From positions 1 through 22,105 of the forward strand of contig DCIL01000005.1 in assembly GCA_002315875.1 (NCBI GenBank): a DNA stretch of 22,105 nucleotides. Direction: 5' to 3'. Within the stretch, counting starts at the first letter, position 1. Each line of letters starts with the position of its first letter. The notes under the pieces were generated by a model. That model was given only the letters and a program-made list of their open reading frames with translations, did no database searches and was not told the DNA's origin. The DNA comes from Verrucomicrobia bacterium UBA1727 (GTDB lineage Bacteria > Verrucomicrobiota > Kiritimatiellia > RFP12 > UBA1067). Shown piece by piece: positions 14,597-21,480 of the stretch. The position numbers and the translations under genes were made by a program.

Positions 14597-16003
14597 ATGA
14601 ATACCAGTTATAATAATATCTCGACAGATATCAAGGATTGGTATGCGCTTTCGTGTCCCGTGGCGACGTTGCGATTCGACAAGCGCACGCTTGAGTTGCT
14701 TGATTCGGATTGTGACGGTCACATCCGTGTCGATGAGGTACTCGCGGCGATTGATTTCGTGAAGTCGCACGAGGGCGTTGAGGCGCGCGAGCTTGCGGCA
14801 ATCTCGGCGGATATTGCTTCGCTGGACAAGATTGAGCCCCCGAATGCCGCGGAGCAGGAAATGCGGAAGGCGGCGGCCGCGCTTGCTGCGGTTGAGAATG
14901 CCATTGATGCGTTTTTCCTGCCGCCGGAGGATGCGCCGCTGGTGGACGAGGGCCCGGAGAAGCAGCTTCCGCTCAAGGCGAACGTGAATGTTCGTTATCT
15001 CGGCGTGTTTGATGCTTTCCGCGATCTTTGCATTCTTCCGCAGTTCGGTGCGGACAAGGCAACGCTTTCCTTCCGCGAATGGAGTGCGCTCAAGGAGAAA
15101 TATGCGGCGTTTCACGGAGCGTTGCAGCCGTCGGTAGATGGCTCGGCGCGCGCAAAGCTTGAAGAGGAAGAGAAGCTGGCGGTATTCAGGCAGCACCTTG
15201 ACGAGTTTCTTGCCAACTTTGTGACCATGGAGGCGCTTTACGGCAAAGGTGAGGAGAGTGCGTTCCAGACCGGCACGCTTCGGATTGACGAGCGCGAGAT
15301 GAAGCTTTGCTTCAGTGTCGCGAGCGAGGCCGACCACGCGGCGCTTTCCGGAAGGTCCAACTGCTGCGTCATCTATGCGAAGCTCACGCGTCCGGCGGAC
15401 GGCGCGACACGCAATATCTGCGCGGTCGTCACCGCCGGCAGGGTCTGCGGACTTTATGTCGGACGAAATGGCGTTTTCTATGATCGCGATGGTGGCGTTT
15501 GGGAAGCGCAGGTCACCAAGTTGGTGGAAAATCAGGTCTCGCTTCTCGAGGCGTTTTTCTATCCGTGGCGCAAACTTGGCGAAGCGGTGGCTGGAGTCGT
15601 CCGTAAGTTCGTCGAGAGCAAGAAAACTGCTGCTGATCAGCGCGTTCAGAATGCAGTCACGGTGAATCCCGCGACGACGCCGAAGCCGGCTGGGGCTCCC
15701 GCGGCGGATAATGCCGGGGGCGCGGCGATGGCTTCGAGTGTTGCGGCAATCGGTATCGGAATCGGCATGGTAGGCGCTGCTGCGGCTTCGCTTCTTGCGG
15801 CGATCAAGGGTATGACGCCGTTGCAGTGGGCGATTGCGGTGGCGTCAATCATCGCGATCGTATCTGTTCCGAACGTGATTCTCACTTGGTTCAAGCTGCG
15901 CCGTCGCGAACTCGGGGCGATTCTCAACGCTTCGGGGTGGGCGGTCAACAGACAGATGCGTTTCTCGATGGCCAAGGCCCGTGAGTTTACGGAGAAGAGG
16001 TAG
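14597..16003 (+). CDS. unrecognised EF-hand protein with C-terminal membrane helices
   Basis: I do not recognise this 468-residue protein. Near the N-terminus one canonical calcium-binding EF-hand loop is visible, DSDCDGHIRVDE at 36-47, with D at positions 1, 3 and 5, G at 6, I at 8 and E at 12. The middle (about 50-330) is a mixed alpha/beta region without known motifs, including a TLRIDEREMKLCF strand and an RGR-free VCGLYVGRNGVFYDRDGGVWEAQV segment with a second Asp-rich turn. A low-complexity Ala/Pro/Gly linker (about 350-375) leads to two hydrophobic stretches near 375-400 and 408-430, then a basic tail. No signal peptide is seen, so most of the protein is probably cytoplasmic. It has its own leaderless-type promoter, so it need not belong to the upstream two-component operon. 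Confidence 0.75.
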   Translation: MNTSYNNISTDIKDWYALSCPVATLRFDKRTLELLDSDCDGHIRVDEVLAAIDFVKSHEGVEARELAAISADIASLDKIEPPNAAEQEMRKAAAALAAVENAIDAFFLPPEDAPLVDEGPEKQLPLKANVNVRYLGVFDAFRDLCILPQFGADKATLSFREWSALKEKYAAFHGALQPSVDGSARAKLEEEEKLAVFRQHLDEFLANFVTMEALYGKGEESAFQTGTLRIDEREMKLCFSVASEADHAALSGRSNCCVIYAKLTRPADGATRNICAVVTAGRVCGLYVGRNGVFYDRDGGVWEAQVTKLVENQVSLLEAFFYPWRKLGEAVAGVVRKFVESKKTAADQRVQNAVTVNPATTPKPAGAPAADNAGGAAMASSVAAIGIGIGMVGAAAASLLAAIKGMTPLQWAIAVASIIAIVSVPNVILTWFKLRRRELGAILNASGWAVNRQMRFSMAKAREFTEKR

Positions 16004-16013
16004 GTGTAGAGAG

Positions 16014-16043
16014 TAGGTGTAGGTGTAGGTGTAGGTGTAGGTG
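16014..16043. repeat. hexamer repeat (TAGGTG)x5
   Basis: Five perfect TAGGTG units occupy 16014-16043. An isolated unit at 16001-16006 contains the TAG stop of the EF-hand gene, so the array begins immediately past the coding end. Confidence 0.85.
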
Positions 16044-16184
16044 GGTTTAGTTGAAGTCAAGAGTTGAAGTTGAAGAATGGAAGGCTATTTTTAGGTGAAG
16101 ATTTTTTAGGTAATGAAAGGTGGGTTTAGTTGAAGTCGAGAGTTGAAGTTGAAGAATGGAAGGCTATTTTTAGGTAATGAAAGG
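16040..16184. repeat. tandem duplication upstream of the pseudopilin gene
   Basis: 16040-16096 and 16119-16175 match at 56 of 57 positions (period 79). The units contain GAGTTGAAGTTGAAGAATGG and end in TAGGTAATGAAAGG; the second unit has lost about 13 bp near its end. The GAAAGG at the end of copy 2 is the ribosome binding site of the gene starting at 16191. Copy 1 carries the same GAAAGG without a gene. Confidence 0.85.
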
Positions 16185-16190
16185 AAAAAC

Positions 16191-16619
16191 ATGAAACAAG
16201 AAAATTATGTTGTCAAGGCGGCGAAGAAGGGCTTTACGCTCGTCGAGCTGCTCGTTGTTGTCGCGATTCTCGGCATTCTCGGTGCCATCGGCATGCAGGG
16301 TGTCAACAAGCACATCGAAACGACGCGCAAGACCGCGGCGAAGACAGGTGTGGATACGATCAGGGGTGCTATCACCAACTACATGATCGACAAGAAGAAA
16401 TCCTCTCCGCCTGCCAGCATGAATGTCCTCATCGAGGCCGATGGTGACGAAGAGCCGTTCCTCTCGGGTGGCGAGGGTGCGCTTGTAGATCCGTGGGACA
16501 ACGAGTACAAGCTTGAGGTCAAGGGCAAGAAGTTCGTCGTCATCTCTGCGGGACCCGATGGCTCCTTCGGCACGGACGATGACATTCGCTCTGACAAGAT
16601 CGAAAAGACGAAGAAGTAA
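16191..16619 (+). CDS. gspG: GspG-like type II secretion major pseudopilin
   Basis: The 142-residue protein is a classical class I prepilin. A short basic leader ends KKG and is followed by FTLVELLVVVAILGILGAIG, so cleavage is expected between G14 and F15, with the essential glutamate at mature position 5. The globular part has the GspG features, DPWDNEYKLE and SAGPDGSFGTDDDI, the latter a probable calcium-binding loop. It should be cut and methylated by a prepilin peptidase and assembled into the secretion pseudopilus; no other secretion genes lie in this window. The ATG at 16191 is chosen because GAAAGG sits 6 nt upstream and the leader has normal length; an upstream TTG at 16143 would translate repeat DNA. 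Type IV pilin is a less likely reading. Confidence 0.85.
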   Translation: MKQENYVVKAAKKGFTLVELLVVVAILGILGAIGMQGVNKHIETTRKTAAKTGVDTIRGAITNYMIDKKKSSPPASMNVLIEADGDEEPFLSGGEGALVDPWDNEYKLEVKGKKFVVISAGPDGSFGTDDDIRSDKIEKTKK

Positions 16620-16627
16620 TTTTCACG

Positions 16628-17551
16628 ATGAGCGACGAAGTCAAGATCTCCTTGCCGCGCAGCCTTCAGGATATCGTGGGCGCGCTGCTGTTCGCGAGTG
16701 AATCTCCGCTTTCCGTAAGCGAAATCAGGGATGCGGTGCGCGCCGTCGAACCCGAGGAGGGTGCGGATCAGGAGGTCATGGACGTCTATCGTACCTGCAC
16801 GACCAAGGAAATCGAGCAGGCGTTGCGCGGACTCGAAAAGGCGCTTGACGTGGCCGGGGTTGGCTTCAATCTCGTCTGCACGGCAAACGCCTATCGCATC
16901 CAGACCGCGGCGAGTTGCGGACGCTACGTGCGTGCGCTGCTGAAGATGGATCGTCCCAGCCGCATCGGCCGCGCCTCCTTGGAGACCTTGGCCATCGTCG
17001 CTTATCGTCAACCGCTCACTAAGAGCGAAATCGAGGAAATTCGTGGCGTTGATGTAACCGCTAACATCAAGACGCTTCTTGATTTGCAGCTCATCCGTCT
17101 CGTCGGCAAGTCAGAACTTCCTGGGCATCCTTTCCTCTATGGTACGACTCCGCTCTTCCTCGAGCACTTCGGTCTTGCGTCCCTTCAGCAGCTCAATGAA
17201 CTTGATCCGACCCTCCAGCGCTCGAATCCGAAGAAGAAGGCTGAAGAGTATAGGAAGAAAGTTGAGGAAGTTGAGAAGGTTGAGAAAGTTGAGAAGGTTG
17301 AGGAAGTTGAGGGTGAAGTTGAAGGCGAAGGCGAAGGTGTTGGGGAAGGTGTAGGGGAAGGCGATGGTGCGGCCGAGGTAACGGATCTTGACGGTGTGGA
17401 GAAGGATGATGACGATTTCTTCATCGATGATACGCCTGATGAGTTCGATGATGAAGATGAGGATGATGACGACGACGAGGAAGATGAAGGCGAAGATGAA
17501 GGCGAAGGCGAAGATGAAGGCGAAGGGGAAGGCGAAGATGATGAGAAGTGA
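16628..17551 (+). CDS. scpB: segregation and condensation protein B with long acidic tail
   Basis: Residues 1-200 form ScpB, the winged-helix partner of SMC-ScpA in chromosome condensation and segregation. They include SLQDIVGALLFASESPLS, then GLEKALDVAGVGFNLVCTANAYRIQT, then ASLETLAIVAYRQPLTKSEIEEIRGV and LIRLVGKSELPGHPFLYGTTPLFLEHFGL. After about residue 205 comes a 100-residue low-complexity tail. It has a Val-Glu-Lys repeat (VEKVEKVEKVEEVE), then Glu-Gly repeats, then Asp/Glu blocks ending EGEGEDDEK. Most ScpB proteins end near 180-220 residues, so the tail is extra. At DNA level its start is a GAAGTTGAG repeat like the intergenic arrays nearby. Its last codons supply the Shine-Dalgarno and start of the next gene, which overlaps by 11 bp. 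Confidence 0.92.
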   Translation: MSDEVKISLPRSLQDIVGALLFASESPLSVSEIRDAVRAVEPEEGADQEVMDVYRTCTTKEIEQALRGLEKALDVAGVGFNLVCTANAYRIQTAASCGRYVRALLKMDRPSRIGRASLETLAIVAYRQPLTKSEIEEIRGVDVTANIKTLLDLQLIRLVGKSELPGHPFLYGTTPLFLEHFGLASLQQLNELDPTLQRSNPKKKAEEYRKKVEEVEKVEKVEKVEEVEGEVEGEGEGVGEGVGEGDGAAEVTDLDGVEKDDDDFFIDDTPDEFDDEDEDDDDDEEDEGEDEGEGEDEGEGEGEDDEK

Positions 17552-18518
17552 GTTGATAAGATTTGCATTGCCAGCGGTGATGAGCGTGGTGCTCGTTGCC
17601 TGTGACAATGGTTCGAGACGTAATTCTGTCAGCGACCGGAACAATCCCGATTATCGCGCGGCGATGGAGGATTATCGTGCGGGGCGCATTGATGCCGCGG
17701 TCAAAGGATTTGGCAAGGTTGTTGTCGATTCGCCTGGTAATGCGAGTGCGCGCTTTCAGTATGCGTGTCTCTTGCAGGACGGCAAGAAGGATTTTCTCGG
17801 AGCGTTTTGTGCCTATCGTGAGTTCCTGTCGCAGTGTCCCGATAGCGACAAGGCGCGGATTGCCGCGGATCGGATGGCGATCTGCGAGAAGGAGATGGCG
17901 CTGGCATTGGCGAAAAAATACAAGCTCAACGATACGGAGTCGTTGCAGAAGGTGCTCGGTGACACTCAGTCAGCCAAGGCCGATGTAGAGAAACGGTATG
18001 CCCAGCTTGAGAAGGACGTGGAGATGTTGCGTCGGCGCATCAATTCTCTTTCCAGCGAGCGTGACCGGTTGATCGCCTCGATCAAGGCCGATCCCGAAAT
18101 GCCGAATACGATCCCGGGCGCAGTCGTTTCCGAGGCGAAGATCGCCAAGGATCTGCTTGAGGAGGAAGAGACCGAAGATCATGTCGGTGCCGAGGGTGAC
18201 ATTGCCAAGCTCAAACTCGAAGAGAAGGAGGAGATGGAGGGAGGTTCGTCCATTCTGCCTCAGCGCAAGCCGGAGGATCTCGCCCGCCGCAAGGCGAAGG
18301 AGGAAGAGGAGGCGAAGCGCCGCAAGGTTGCCGAGGAGATCGCCCGTCAGAACGCGCATCCGCCGACTTATGTCGTGCAGGATGGAGATACGCTTTACAA
18401 GATCGCGGTCAAGTTCTATCGTCATACGTCGGCATGGAAGAAGATTCGTGATGCCAACAAGGCCATCATCTCTGCTGACGGTCGTGTCAAGACCGGTGAC
18501 ACCATCAAGCTTCCCTGA
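17541..18518 (+). CDS. lipoprotein with TPR-like, coiled-coil and LysM regions
   Basis: The 325-residue protein has a lipoprotein signal (MRSELIRFALPAVMSVVLVAC) with C21 as the lipidation site. Then a TPR-like segment (NPDYRAAMEDYRAGRIDAAVKGF, ASARFQYACLLQ, DFLGAFCAYREFLSQCPDSDKA) spans about 33-115. A coiled coil with MLRRRINSLSSERDRL is near 155-180, and a charged Glu/Lys/Arg stretch is near 210-270. The C-terminal LysM domain (YVVQDGDTLYKIAVKFYR ... DTIKLP) should bind peptidoglycan. It is probably an outer-membrane lipoprotein contacting the wall. The start at 17541 (or the adjacent ATG at 17538) is set by the lipobox and a GGGGAAGG ribosome binding site within scpB. Upstream methionines in the same frame translate the scpB acidic repeat and are artefacts. 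It leads a three-gene envelope cassette. Confidence 0.85.
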   Translation: MRSELIRFALPAVMSVVLVACDNGSRRNSVSDRNNPDYRAAMEDYRAGRIDAAVKGFGKVVVDSPGNASARFQYACLLQDGKKDFLGAFCAYREFLSQCPDSDKARIAADRMAICEKEMALALAKKYKLNDTESLQKVLGDTQSAKADVEKRYAQLEKDVEMLRRRINSLSSERDRLIASIKADPEMPNTIPGAVVSEAKIAKDLLEEEETEDHVGAEGDIAKLKLEEKEEMEGGSSILPQRKPEDLARRKAKEEEEAKRRKVAEEIARQNAHPPTYVVQDGDTLYKIAVKFYRHTSAWKKIRDANKAIISADGRVKTGDTIKLP

Positions 18519-18524
18519 TAGACA

Positions 18525-18770
18525 ATGCCGTTCCTTCACACTGAAATCGTTTCCACGGCGCACTCGTATACGAGGGAGGATGTGCCGTGGGAAATCGATG
18601 ACAGCAAGGGGAAGCGCGCTGGCAAGCGGCTGGCGCATTACATTTCCGGCGGAGGCATGCGGACCTTTGGGCGCACCGTCGCCCAGCAGCGGGCCGCGCT
18701 TCGCCGCCGTCGTTTCACCGTCTTCGCCGCCGCGGTCGGCGTGCTTTGGACCGTATTCTACTGCTTATGA
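18525..18770 (+). CDS. small C-terminally anchored membrane protein, unknown function
   Basis: An 81-residue protein starting 6 nt after the LysM lipoprotein stop. The first 60 residues are hydrophilic with basic clusters (KGKRAGKRLAHY, RAALRRRRF), and the last 18 form one hydrophobic helix (FTVFAAAVGVLWTVFYCL), so it would be tail-anchored with the body in the cytoplasm. I do not recognise a family. It is probably real because its stop overlaps the next gene as ATGA and it fills the gap between two LysM genes exactly. Confidence 0.7.
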   Translation: MPFLHTEIVSTAHSYTREDVPWEIDDSKGKRAGKRLAHYISGGGMRTFGRTVAQQRAALRRRRFTVFAAAVGVLWTVFYCL

Positions 18771-19276
18771 AAAACACAATACTAACAGTTGCCGTCATCA
18801 CCTCCTTTGCCGCGTTCGGACAGGCGAAGGATAATTTCCTCCAACAGCAGGCCTATGCCGAGGTTCAGCGCGTGGCGTCCCAGATCGACGTCGTGCAGAA
18901 CAACCTGAGCGACCTGCAAAGTCGCGTAGCCCGTCTGGAGCGCGGCTCGGGGGACAATTCGCTCAAGCAGGAGATTGCCACTTTGCGCAATGAGGTCGCA
19001 GAGCTCAAGCGCCGTCTCGAATCCCAGCGCGGAGAGATCGTCAAGGATCTTACCGGACGCATCTCCAAGATCCAGCAGGCACAGGCGCCCGCTCCCGCTC
19101 CGGCCCCTAAACCGGTGGTGATCGGTCCGCATCGCGAATACATCGTCAAGAGCGGCGATACGCTTTCGCTCATTTCCGAGGCCTTCGGGTGTCCCGTCAA
19201 GAAGATCAAGGAGATGAACGGACTCAAGAAGGACTCGCTTCGTGTCGGACAGAAGTTGATGCTCCCCAAGGAATAA
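18767..19276 (+). CDS. secreted coiled-coil LysM protein
   Basis: A 169-residue protein with a signal peptide (MKNTILTVAVITSFAAFGQA). A long coiled coil at about 25-110 includes VQNNLSDLQSRVARLE and LRNEVAELKRRLESQRGE. An APAPAPAPKP linker leads to a C-terminal LysM domain (YIVKSGDTLSLISEAFGCPVKKIKEMNGL ... LRVGQKLMLP). The coiled-coil-plus-linker layout recalls periplasmic YbgF/CpoB-like N-termini, but there are no TPRs here. The ATG at 18767 overlaps the stop of the small membrane protein and gives the signal peptide directly; an upstream in-frame start at 18746 would spoil it. With the LysM lipoprotein and the tail-anchored protein it likely forms one envelope-associated operon. Confidence 0.85.
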   Translation: MKNTILTVAVITSFAAFGQAKDNFLQQQAYAEVQRVASQIDVVQNNLSDLQSRVARLERGSGDNSLKQEIATLRNEVAELKRRLESQRGEIVKDLTGRISKIQQAQAPAPAPAPKPVVIGPHREYIVKSGDTLSLISEAFGCPVKKIKEMNGLKKDSLRVGQKLMLPKE

Positions 19277-19286
19277 GGAGACGGCG

Positions 19287-20594
19287 ATGAAGATTCTGGT
19301 TATTGGCAGCGGTGGACGCGAACACGCGATCGCGTGGCGCCTTGCGCAGGATGAGGAGAAACATCAGATTTTCGCCGCGCCCGGCAATGCCGGCATCGCG
19401 TCCGTCGCGAAATGCCTCGACATCAAGGCGGATGACGTTCCGGCGATGGTGCGTTGGGCTGAGGCGGAGAAGCCGGATCTCGTGGTGGTAGGTCCTGAGG
19501 CGCCGCTCGTGATCGGCATGACCGATGCGCTCAACAAGCTCGGCATCAAGGTGTTTGGTCCCGTTGCCGCGGGTGCGAAGATGGAAGGGTCGAAGCGCTT
19601 TGCGAAGGAAGTGATGGATGCCGCGGGTGTTCCGACCGGCAAGGCCGAGACCTTCACCGATGCCGCCAAGGCCAAGGCGGCGCTTCCTGCTTACGGACTG
19701 CCGGTCGTCATCAAGGCGGACGGTCTTGCGGCCGGCAAGGGTGTGATCGTGGCGGAATCCGTCGAACAGGCGGAGGCCGCGATTGACGATATGCTCGTCG
19801 GCAATAAGTTCGGTGCCGCGGGAGCGGAGGTGCTGATCGAGGAATTTCTTCACGGCGAGGAATGTTCAATTCTCGCGATGGTGGACGGCAAGGACGCGGT
19901 GCTGTTGCCGAGCTCTCAGGACCACAAGCGCGTCTTTGATGGCGATAAGGGACCGAACACCGGCGGTATGGGCGCGTATTCTCCAGCGCCGGTCATCACG
20001 TCCGACAAACTGCCGATGATCAAGGAAAAGATCATCATGCCCGTGGTCAATGAACTTAGGAAACGCGGCATCGACTATCGCGGCATTCTCTATGCCGGAC
20101 TCATGGTCAACACGAGCGAGTCGAATCCGCATGGACCTCTCGCGAAGAGCGGCAGCGAGATCAATGTCGTCGAGTTCAACGCCCGTTTTGGCGATCCCGA
20201 GACCGAGGCCGTGTTGCCGCGCCTCGGCGGAAGCTTTGCGAAGGCGCTTTTAAATGCCGCGTCCGGATGCCTTTCCGAAAGTGACATCGTCATTCGCGAC
20301 TGCACTGCGGCGACGGTGATTCTCGCGTCCGGAGGATATCCCGGATCGTATGAGAAGGGGAAGGTGATTGCGGGACTAAAGGCGGACGACGATAAGGCCA
20401 TCGTTTTCCATTGCGGAACCAAGCAGGTCAGCGAAGACATAGTCACGGCTGGCGGCCGTGTCATGAGTGTTACCGGAATCGGCGGAAATCTTCGCGAGGC
20501 GGTGGACAATGCATATCAGCGCATAGCGTCCATTTCCTTCGACGGTATGTTCTACCGCAAGGACATCGCCCATCGTGCCTTCGAACGCGGTTGA
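19287..20594 (+). CDS. purD: phosphoribosylamine-glycine ligase (GAR synthetase)
   Basis: This 435-residue ATP-grasp enzyme ligates glycine to 5-phosphoribosylamine, the second step of purine synthesis. The N-terminal domain opens with IGSGGREHAIAWRLAQ. The ATP-grasp core has VVIKADGLAAGKGVIVA, then EEFLHGEECSI, DHKRVFDGDKGPNTGGMGAYSPAP, and the metal/ATP site VVEFNARFGDPETEAVLPRL. The C-terminal domain has ASGGYPGSYEKGK and the final RIASISFDGMFYRKDIAHRAF. The length is normal and no key motif is missing. AAGGAGACGGCG provides a good ribosome binding site. Its stop is one base before the ATG of the hydrolase gene. Confidence 0.97.
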   Translation: MKILVIGSGGREHAIAWRLAQDEEKHQIFAAPGNAGIASVAKCLDIKADDVPAMVRWAEAEKPDLVVVGPEAPLVIGMTDALNKLGIKVFGPVAAGAKMEGSKRFAKEVMDAAGVPTGKAETFTDAAKAKAALPAYGLPVVIKADGLAAGKGVIVAESVEQAEAAIDDMLVGNKFGAAGAEVLIEEFLHGEECSILAMVDGKDAVLLPSSQDHKRVFDGDKGPNTGGMGAYSPAPVITSDKLPMIKEKIIMPVVNELRKRGIDYRGILYAGLMVNTSESNPHGPLAKSGSEINVVEFNARFGDPETEAVLPRLGGSFAKALLNAASGCLSESDIVIRDCTAATVILASGGYPGSYEKGKVIAGLKADDDKAIVFHCGTKQVSEDIVTAGGRVMSVTGIGGNLREAVDNAYQRIASISFDGMFYRKDIAHRAFERG

Positions 20595-20595
20595 A

Positions 20596-21357
20596 ATGAT
20601 TGCGGTAGAAGCACTGGCGAGTTCCTCGAAGGGGAATTCGTATGTGGTGACCGGCGGCGGCGGCGAGGCGCTGCTGGTCGATTGCGGGCTTCTCTATCGC
20701 GATTTCCTTCGGCGTCTCACTTCGATTTATCCCGAGATGTCGCCGGATTCGCTTGCTGGTATTCTCATCACGCATTCCCACATTGATCACGTGCAGGGAC
20801 TCGAGGTCTTCCTCAAGCATTATCCGACGGTGCCGGTTTTTGCCAATGCGATGACGGCGGAGGTGATTGTCGCCAAGTATGGGGTGGCCGAGGAGGCGAT
20901 TGTCTGTTTTGAGAACGGACAACCTTTTGAGGTCGGGGGCTTCGAGGTGCAGGCGTTCAGCATTCCCCACGATACCGCAGATCCCGTCGGATATCTCGTC
21001 CGTCACGGCTCCGAGACGTATTTCCATGCAACGGACGTCGGGACTCCGCTAGATTCGATCGGGCTTAAGCTGTCCGAAGCGAATGTCGCGACGCTTGAAT
21101 CGAATCACGATGCGGTGATGCTCAAGACCTCCAATCGTCCGCCTTCGCTCATCCAGCGCATTGCCGGTCCGAGCGGACATCTTTCCAACGATCAGGCGGC
21201 CTCGCTCGTCGAGCGTTTTGCCGCGCCCTGTCTTCGTCAGCTCAATCTCGCCCACCTTTCGCACGATTGCAACACACCGGCGATCGCCGAGTCGACAATG
21301 CGCGCGATGCTTGCGGAAATGCACCGCACCGATATCTCCCTCCGCATCTTCAAATAG
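20596..21357 (+). CDS. metallo-beta-lactamase fold hydrolase, YycJ-like
   Basis: A 253-residue MBL-fold protein. The opening ALASSSKGNSYVV resembles the ASGSSGN start of the YycJ/WalJ branch. The metal site THSHIDHVQG is at 59-68, with further ligands expected in HATDVGT, LESNHD and LAHLSHDCN. It contains AFSIPHDTADPVGYLV, also typical of this branch. Members have been linked to DNA processing and cell-wall signalling in Firmicutes; the role here is unknown. The ATG at 20596 lies 1 nt after the purD stop and probably depends on translational coupling; a GTG at 20575 inside purD is an alternative start adding seven residues. Confidence 0.88.
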   Translation: MIAVEALASSSKGNSYVVTGGGGEALLVDCGLLYRDFLRRLTSIYPEMSPDSLAGILITHSHIDHVQGLEVFLKHYPTVPVFANAMTAEVIVAKYGVAEEAIVCFENGQPFEVGGFEVQAFSIPHDTADPVGYLVRHGSETYFHATDVGTPLDSIGLKLSEANVATLESNHDAVMLKTSNRPPSLIQRIAGPSGHLSNDQAASLVERFAAPCLRQLNLAHLSHDCNTPAIAESTMRAMLAEMHRTDISLRIFK

Positions 21358-21374
21358 AATTGTCGCCGACGGGG

Positions 21375-21404
21375 TTGAATAACGGCGAGTAATTTTGATA
21401 TAAT
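21375..21404 (+). promoter_or_regulatory. promoter of rpsA
   Basis: TTGAAT (21375-21380), an 18-nt spacer and TATAAT (21399-21404), preceded by TTTTGA to give TGATATAAT. The -35 lies in the loop of an inverted repeat, TCGCCG (21363-21368) and CGGCGA (21383-21388), which may also end transcription from the hydrolase gene. Confidence 0.75.
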
Positions 21405-21410
21405 ATGTGC

Positions 21411-21480
21411 TTCACGCCCAATTACGGGGTGAACACGGCAGAAAACCGTGAATCAATAACTAACGAAAGAAGAAAAGTAA
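21411..21480 (+). promoter_or_regulatory. structured rpsA leader with two hairpins
   Basis: The predicted 70-nt 5' UTR begins with TTCAC-G-CCC pairing with GGG-GTGAA (21411-21433, one bulged G). A second stem follows, CACGG with CCGTG (21434-21450, 7-nt A-rich loop). The rest is A-rich with no strong Shine-Dalgarno (AAAGAAGAAAAGTAA before the ATG). Autoregulation by S1 is known for E. coli rpsA, whose leader is likewise structured and lacks a good Shine-Dalgarno; a similar role here is inferred. Confidence 0.55.

Noticed and set aside
16000..16190. CRISPR-like array in the repeat-rich spacer
   Set aside because: Units are adjacent simple-sequence duplications without regular unique spacers, and no cas genes are present.
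17388..17540. Met/Lys-rich N-terminal extension of the LysM lipoprotein
   Set aside because: It translates the scpB tail in a shifted frame and would bury the lipoprotein signal; the start at 17541 is preferred.
17111..17644. Long minus-strand frames rich in Phe/Ile or Ser/Pro opposite scpB
   Set aside because: They are the complement of the GA-rich acidic repeat of scpB and have no codon or motif support.
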